Part shown: positions 12,001 to 21,000 of the stretch, piece after piece
How positions within the stretch are numbered: the first letter of the stretch is position 1
How the letters are laid out: every line of letters starts with the position of its first letter
From: Balanoglossus misakiensis
Lineage: Eukaryota; Hemichordata
NCBI GenBank assembly: GCA_040954595.2
Contig: CM082584.2
Span: 3,906,001 to 3,970,000 of the forward strand
DNA: 64,000 nucleotides
Direction: 5' to 3'
Notes under the pieces: model-generated
Seen by the model: only the letters and a program-made list of their open reading frames with translations
Told to the model about the DNA's origin: nothing
The model's database searches: none
Translations under genes and position numbers: made by a program

Positions 12001-15000
12001 TTAGGAATAATGAATCAAACAAAATCAGACTTGGGCAAGAAAATGCTAAGGTAAACATGTAGTTGCAAATGTGAGAAAAAAAGTCGTGAATGGTGAGAAA
12101 ATTTTTGTATTTATCCAAACTTGCAAACAAAAATGAACCAGTACATTACAAGTTCCCCTGGATAGTCGCAAATAAATCTGTTTGACCGTACAACTGTATT
12201 TCTCCTGGCTAGAGCCCCAGGGTCTGAACATTGAACATTTACAAGGGGAATGAGAGGTGCTCTTGTCCTAGCATCCACCTTGATATGTTAAAAACTGCCG
12301 TGCAGTAGATTTGCTAAAATTGGACATTTTATTTACTGAGAAGTAAGGGATTGTGTTATACATACCTGATGTATAAGATGACAAAATGTTAAATGGAAAA
12401 AAAAATGTTGACAAACTTCAACATTTACCTACTTCTATTATACTCATCAAATGTTTATTTCAACTGTAAAAATCACCCGGGGCTCTAAATAACAGGATAT
12501 TGCTTCAAAGATTAACCCTTTCACCACTATGGTCCGGTCCAAATCCATTGTTTTCTAATGGGAAGGTTGGACCTCTATAGAGGGAACTGGGGGTGAAAGG
12601 GTTAATGGAAGTGGGGCCTAATTTGCCTGCAGGAGCAAGGCCTCTACCAAGAGAAATACAGTAGATTAAGTTTGTTTGAACCAATATTACAATGGACAAG
12701 ATATATTTTGACCGGACAATTTTCAACACATCCTACAGGTGAAGATAGAGTTGGATAAATGTCAATATTACATACAAACATACATGGAATCGAAACACCA
12801 TTCATATCTTCATCAAGTTTTCAAAACCAAGAACCCCTTCCCATTTACTGCTGTGTCCCCAATTATGAAAAATTGTTTTGATTTGCTCAGGATGTGGTTC
12901 TTGAGACCTGTACAGGATATTGATCTCCTGAAGGAAAGACAAGCTGCAATCAGTTTTTTTGTCTCACCAAGAAATATTGAAGTATGCTCATCTCTACAAG
13001 ACGCTCTACGGAATATCAAGAATGTCGCTGTACGTACATTGTGTATCTACTAAGTATATTAAAGTATTTTAAAATTTTGAATGACAATTTTTCAATTTCA
13101 TTATAGTTCATACCAATTTTGCCACAAGAAGACATATTTTGTACTTATAACAAATATAACTTGTGAGTAGATGTTTTTAAAAAAATACCATATATCCGCT
13201 GTTAATTTTCGATAAATTCTCTTCGTATTTGGATTTTCTTTGATAGTTTGCATTGTGTGTGTGCATTATATGTGTTAGAGTGAACGGTCCATTGTTTGAG
13301 GGCGCTCCCTATGCTAGTGCCCTTGAATAGTGGATCTTGTGCAAGAACCAAATACATTAATTAGTTTTATCAGACACATGTAGTACGAGTATATCACAAA
13401 CATGTACCGGTAGATTATGTATTATTGTTCTTTTGTTTATTATTTCTAGAGAGTGTTGGGTCGGATGAAAACAGCTCAAGCCTCAATTGGTGACTGGCAA
13501 GCCCTATACCAGGTACAAGTCACAAGTTAATATTTTCACAATAAATAAATCTACAATAGGTACGCATTTTAAAGATAACTGAGATCATTGATATGAAAGA
13601 GATATCTTGTCTTAAATTATTGATTGCGTGTTACTTGTAGACTGCCTATAATGCAATATACATTGGTGATATATGCAGAGCTCAGACTGCTGATGTGGCC
13701 ATCTTTAAGAAGGTAAGGACACTTTCATAAGCAATTTACATTTACTGTTTTGTATTGGTTTTAGAAAATGTAACAATGAGTCTGTTAATGTGTAAGAAAG
13801 AAGTCGAGACTTTCTAAAATAATCAGTGTTTGCCTATGTCACCTGTGATTTTTATTCCTGTACACCTATTTCTGTGTAATTCCCAAATGGGACCACAGTG
13901 TCCTTGACGCTATGTTTTTCTGTCTGATTGCTTTGAAATTTGGGTTACAGGTAAATAATACATATATGTGCAACTTTTATTTAATTGTAATATCATTTGC
14001 GTATTTAGCTAGTTTGTAATTTTCTTTATTTTTGGTCAAAAAAGCACTATTGATTCAATGGATGCAAAATGCAAACAATAGATATGCAATGCAGTGGGCC
14101 ATCTGAAAGTCTTCTTTGCACCTGCACTACAATGGTTGAGAGTTGAGACCAGATCACAGGCCAAGAATGCACTATTTTGAAGCCCTACAAATTTATTCTT
14201 TCTGTGATTTTAGTGAAAACAGGTGACTTGTGGTTGGTGAAAAGGACTTTTTTGGGGCTAATCAACTTCCCAGGACACACACACAAAAATCATCCCTGGT
14301 ACCCTTCCCCTATTAAAATATTACACACTGCAATCTGAATGGATGGCAAGAAGTGACACCTTGGTTACATGTAACTCCAGTTTGAGTTTCATTACGACAG
14401 GGACGTGGCTGTTTTCGTCATATGCTCTTTGTGCCACACTTAATACCAAACAGATCGAGATGCTCACAAATAGCTGCATGTCCTGACAATGTTATTTTCA
14501 CAAGCAATATATTTACACGTAAATATAGCTGTGAATGAACAATGTATGATGTACTACATTGTTTTACGTGAATATTAATTCTCGCGTAACAGTGGCCTCT
14601 CTCCACATCGCAAAAATTTCAACTCGAAAAAATAACATGTTTTACAGTATTTACAGGCATTGTAATATTTTCCTTTTTTGTTATTTTCCCCTTTTTTTTT
14701 CGACAGATAAGCAGAACATTCACTGAGGATTTACATTATATTGCCGGCCTGATTATCAAAATTGTAAGACCTGGTTATTTTGTTTTAATGTCCTCCAGAC
14801 AAACCTAGGATAGAGACATAGATTATCATACGGCCAAAATAAAAAATATGTGCTGTTCCGATTACCCGACCTACCCTAATTTTAACCCACCGACCCTAAA
14901 CTTTTTAGAGCTTCATTAACCTGCAAGTAAAAAATAATGTCAAATATACAAAATTTATAGAAAATTGTGCGAAATATGATGAAATCGCGCGCATCACGCA

Positions 15001-18000
15001 AGAACTATGACATCTTTCTTCTACACTAACGCTGCAAGAGAAATAAAAAAAAAATGCAAAATAAAAAAATTCCCTACCTACCTGCCTACCCTATTTTAAA
15101 AAACAATGTAATCAGAACAGCACATATTATTTTTTTTGGGGGGGGGGGGGGGGCTTAATATAAATTATAATTTCTGTCCATGCACACTTCTGTTTATTCT
15201 GCAGCCATTGAATAGACATCAGTGAAAAGTACAGGATAAGTACCGGGCAACAGCAATATAGTTTTCAAATGTGAAATCTGTAATTGAGAATGACTTGATT
15301 TAATACATGGATATATTGGTGATGATCTAATGTCTTTACAATGGTAAAATGATAGTTTTGTTCATTTACTTAGTTATATTATAATAAGACACAGTGTACA
15401 TATTTTCATGACTATCTATGGATGGGAAATAATGCAATAAGTTGATTTTTCTGTGATGAGAATTTCTGAAGTGAAGTCAAGATGTTATTTAGCTAAATAC
15501 TTGAAGAGAACAAAAAATTCACTTGTTATTTCCAGGTGGATTTTGAAGAATCTGCTGTTCTGAACAAGTTTGTTGTGAAACCAAATGTAGACAAGGCTCT
15601 GGATGAAAGTGAGTTGACAATAGTAGATACATGTTACTTCTATTAAAGGGACAAAGTCTCTGTCTCGCTGCCCTTTTTCCATTAATTATGTTTGATACAA
15701 GACAATGTTTATGTTATTCTACATGTGGATATATAGTGAATGAACATTCAATCACACACACCTTCCATCCCACTTGCAGACACAAAAGTGAAAAACTCGC
15801 CAAAATGAATAATTGTTCTCTACCATTGATTCATTTTGGGCGAGTTTTTACTCTTATATCATCACACCACAGTATTAGCATGAGGTATATTATAATGTAT
15901 GATAGAACGCCATAGGTTATGCCAGTAGGTGTATAATAATATTTATTCGCAATGACTGTATTCCAGAGAAGGAAACCTACAATGGATTGCCAGATTTTAT
16001 GACCAAGATTGCCAGAGAGGAGTTGAAGAAACTTGGTGATGACATCAAGGAATGCAATGTGGTGTATTTACCTCAGCTGGGTTATCTTCTGGCTATTCCA
16101 AGATCCTCAATTATGTCAGAGAAGCAAGACTTTCAAATGCCATCGCTTGAGTTTGTGGTGAGTCAACTTTGAGGGTCTTGGTTCTACCACAGTACAGGAT
16201 AATGATTTGTTGTTTTGGCTGTTTAAGTTTAAATGTTGCCACCAAGTCAATTAAAGGGATACAGTCACCCCCAATTTACATACGCCCATATATGTCAGAA
16301 ATGGTGTATTTGAGTGTTCTTAAAAGAACATATGGTGGCGCTTTTTTTTCGTGTGTGCCACCCACTGAAAATCTGTGATGGCTATAGATCTCAATTTGCT
16401 ATTGTAATTTTAGCTAAATTTACACAGGTGACTGTATACCTTTAATGTTTGCAACTAACATTATAGTAAATTTCATACAAATTTACAAACCTGTTCTATC
16501 TGTTTACTGGCATCATTTTTTTTTCTAAACTTACTGAAATAGTTATTTATTTTGTCCTCACTTGCAACCAAAATATAGTTCTTCTTTTTCCATGGTGCAT
16601 TTTAGCCAATTTTTTTTGTTGCCCGTCGTATAAAGTGCGGTATTGAACTATTTTTCCACTTAGACTTATTCTGAACATCTTTGCATGGCTCATATTTAGA
16701 GCATTTGACCTACATAGGTATGGCAAAGCTGGGCAGTTTGAACGCCCTTAAAATGCACAAAATCTCACTGTTTTGCACTGTTTTGACTGGTTAGTCATGT
16801 ATAATGGCCCTACTGAGTTGCACACGCTTTACAGGTTAACAGGTCTGGGTGCTGGTAGTTTAGGCCCCATCAAACCAGTTACAGCCGATTTGGCAAGAAA
16901 AGGGTTACGTTATAGAAAGTATGGACGAGTCACCCTGACCATTAATGTTTGTTTATGGGGCGAGGGGAAAGCCAAAAATTCATGGGCTCGGAAGCCTCGC
17001 CCATGAATTTTTGGCTTTCCTCGAGGCCGCACCCATAAACAAACGTTAATGGTCAGGGCAGAGTTGGTTATTTCCATTATATTACCAACGAATTCAAGAA
17101 AACCGTCAAAATTTACGAAAATGTTCCACTGGGGTCTCCGGAACTTGTGTTACGCAAATATGTTGTATTCGCTGAACTGTTTGCTAATATTACTATTCAG
17201 ATTTATGGGCATGTAAACAAACCATTTCTGAGTTACTTGTGGTCAGTGACGTCATTCATCTCGACCAATTAAAATGGGACGCACAGGCCATGGTAATATA
17301 ATAACATATAACCAAAATGATGTATCGGATATTATCCAAACAGTGATATTTTCCATGTTCACTTTGTAGTTCTTGTCAAATAATACGGTTCATTACAAGA
17401 GTGCCAGTACAAGAGGTGAGTAAATGTTTGGCTGTTTCACACAGAGTTCATACATTCCTGGAAAAATCTTTGAAAGTTTTTAAAATGTGAAACCTGGAAA
17501 ATCTGTAGGAGTTAAAAAAAATCACTGCTTGAGAATTCCATCTATCGTGATGCCATAAACTGGAAAATGTTTTAACCTGAAGCAATGACTGGCCTTTTTA
17601 ATCTCTTGATCTAACAAAAAAACAGGAAAACATTTTAAAAATACAAATAAAATTATGAAACTACTAAATTGACATTGACTTGTTATTACATTACTTACCA
17701 GTAGCTTTGTTACAGTTGGGGAGAAATAATGAAAAGCTGAGAAGTTTATATGTCTTGCCTGAGTTGTCACATGTTTGTAACATGTTTAAGTTCAAGCAAC
17801 CTTTTTGGCCAATCTTAAAGCAATGGTGTTAAGTTCTACCTTATATTATTTCAAATAGCCATAATAAACACCCTACTTTTCTCCATATGTGGGATTTTTT
17901 TTAAAGTTGTTAATACAATGCTTCCTGTCTAGATTACATGAATGTTTTTTTATTAATCTATTTATTTTAAATTGTTTACTTTGTATTTTATGTCAAATTG

Positions 18001-21000
18001 ATTCACTTTATTTTATGTATTATTTATGCTTGATTTACATTGTGATTGTTTTATTTATTGTTTTGTTTTGTTTTGCTTTGTTTTTGTTCTTAACTGCCAC
18101 ACAAAGAGTTGCCTGAGGGGGGATGATAAAGAATAATGTTATTGGTGTTTGGTGTACACTTCAATCTTCAGAATTGGATGCAATACTAGGAGATACTCAA
18201 TGTGAAATAACAGGTAATATTATTTTACTTGAAACATTCTTATGTATTTTACTGCTGTTATATCCTTCTTAACAATAGCACAATGAAAAAATGGATTCAG
18301 ATTATGATCAAAGCTGGTTCTTCATGGGGGTTTTTGTTCAAAAAAGTTTCAAACCAGCATCCCAGATACCTTTGAATTGGTCTAAAGCAATCATGAATAG
18401 ACCCCCAAAAATTATCTGAAGGATTGAAGGTTTTTCAGAAAAGCCTGGTATTGATGCCATTATGTAAATCAATTAATTTGCATATTTAATCAATTTAGTT
18501 AATTAAAGAGGTAATGTTCAAGTTGTTGCACCACATTTGATAAAATTGCCTGTGATCATACAAATTGTTATTTGAGAACTAAGTTTACCCAGGATATGTG
18601 GTCTCTTGTCATAAAAGAAGCAATCTCATTGGCTAAGGCTGTTTCCTGGCTCTTGAGAATACTATGAGGTTATCGCCCCATATCACCTCTTGTTGGGCCA
18701 TATTTGCCGTGAGTGTGGGTTGTGAGCTGCATCACACTATATTGTATTGTATTGTATTGTATTGTATTGTATTGCATTGTATTGTATTGTATTGTATTGT
18801 ATTGTATTGTATTGTATTGCATTGCATTGCATTGCATTGCATTGCATTGCATTGCATTGCATTGCATTGCATTGTATTGTATTGCATTGCATTGCATTGC
18901 ATTGCATTGTATTGTATTGTATTGTATTGTATTGTATTGTATTGTATTGTATCGTATTGTATCGTATTGTATTGTATTGTACATGTATTTTGTTGCAGAC
19001 CATGAGACAACTATCATGCATAGACTTCAAAATACTATCTTAGAGCACAGTGAAGTCTTAAATGCAGTTCTGGAATATGCGGCTGAACTGGATTGGTAAG
19101 ATGATAACAAAAAAATATTTTCAAATATTTGTACTTGTGTGAATTCTATGGGATTCATCACAAAATATGTGCATTGTACAGATAGTAATTTTGAGCTATA
19201 AAGTGGCTATTTGTAGTGTAGTAATAAAAGCCTTCTTGCAATTATTTGTAAACCAGGGTCTCTCTATCAAGAGAGATCATGAGTAAACTATAATAGTATG
19301 TACATGAACATGTATTGTTTTGTTAACAATTAAGTACACCGGTAGTCAGCAGAAATTGAGAGGTATATAGATTATTAAATCCAACAAGCATTTGTGTTCC
19401 TTTTCAGTCTAATATCACTGGCTGTATGCGCAAAGGAATATAACTACACACAACCAGTATTAACGCAAAACAATGTAATACACATCAGAGGTGGCAGACA
19501 TCCACTACAAGAACATTGTGTCAGTCCATTTGTACCAAACGATACTCTATCTGGTGACAAAGGCAGCAAAATTAAATTCCTTACTGGTCCAAATTCAAGT
19601 GGTAAAAGTGTCTACATAAAGCAGGTAATGTACAATTCTCCCTACCTTAAATACCTAAGTGAGTGATGAAAATCTCATATGGTCAACACAATTTCAAGAT
19701 GGCCGAATTTTGCCATATGTAAGCTAAAGTGATGATGGGTCATTCTGAAACTTTTTAACAGAAAAAATAACAAAATGTGAAAAAAGTTTAATGAGTTTAA
19801 TATGGTAACTGATTGCTGATTCTTGGCTGTTCTGTTTGGAATGGAAGGGGACAAGACAGAGAACAGAACAGCCACAGCCGAGAGAACAGAATAGCCAAAA
19901 CTATCGTACCAGCGCCTTACCATATGACATAGTGAAATCTGTCATGCCTTGCGTTTTGGAAAATGTTGTCCTTTAATAGAGAGGTGTCTGTAATGAAAGG
20001 TTTCACTGTATCACAGGTGAAGCAGGCATCCGTCACGATAAAATTTAGACAGAGAAACAAACAAAACAAGCATAAAATAAATAAACAGTCATGATAAACA
20101 AAAAATAAAGAAACAACAACCACAGTCATGATAAACAACATGGTGTCTTGAATTGAGCTGCCCACTCGCGCGATCAAGCAGCTGACACAAGAAGTGGCTT
20201 ATGTGACGAAGTCCCGTCTTACGCTAGCATATTGCTATAATAGTGGGAGCAGATCCTTTCTATTTTTCATCAAACTTTATGTATATGTAGTTAATAACAG
20301 ATCTGGGTGTTGGTAACCTGTGTTGTGAGGGCTACTATGAAATTTTGCACATCTTAATTTTTCATGCCATTATTAAGGATGTACGCGCAGAACATAAACT
20401 GGAAACTGCATGCGCGCGCCCTGTCTTTTTCCCATAGGATTACATTGATAATCGCTAGAAAATAAACTTCTACTATTGTCATTTTCACGAAATTTTACAC
20501 ATAGCTCAGTCCAGCAAATATAAATTCATTGGTCAAATAAAATATAGGGGTCACCCCGCTCTATTTTGAGATAAATTGCATTAAAAATTTTGCCCATAGA
20601 CAAACCATTGGTGAAAAATGCTGAGTCAGCAGATTTCTTCTATTATCGACTAAATTCATGGCTCTGTATTTCAAAAACAAGCGCGGTGACCCCTATATTT
20701 TATTACGGATTTTAATTATACATACAAAGGAGAATCCAAAAATCCACAATTAAAAAAAATGACAATACTTTCAATTTTACTGAATGTACATCCTTAACAT
20801 AACCTACATTTTGACAGGTTGGTCTGATTGTATTTCTGGCTCATATTGGGAGTTTTGTACCAGCCGAGTCTGCCCACATTTGTATGCTGGATAGAATCTT
20901 TACCAGGATTCATTCCAGGGAATCTGTCACCACTGGCCTCTCCACATTCCTTATTGATCTCAATCAGGTGAGAATGTTACAAGATATTAGGTTTTATTAA

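Noticed and set aside
14807-14815. Possible frameshift near the end of the MSH5 exon at 14707-14763
   Set aside because: The donor GTAAGA at 14764 ends the exon first; the following difference between copies is intronic.
18664-19099. Several overlapping long reading frames on both strands made of repeated [10 protein letters not shown] or QYNTI residues
   Set aside because: They are products of the ATTGT/ATTGC array, open in every frame because the 5-base unit contains no stop in phase; not genes.
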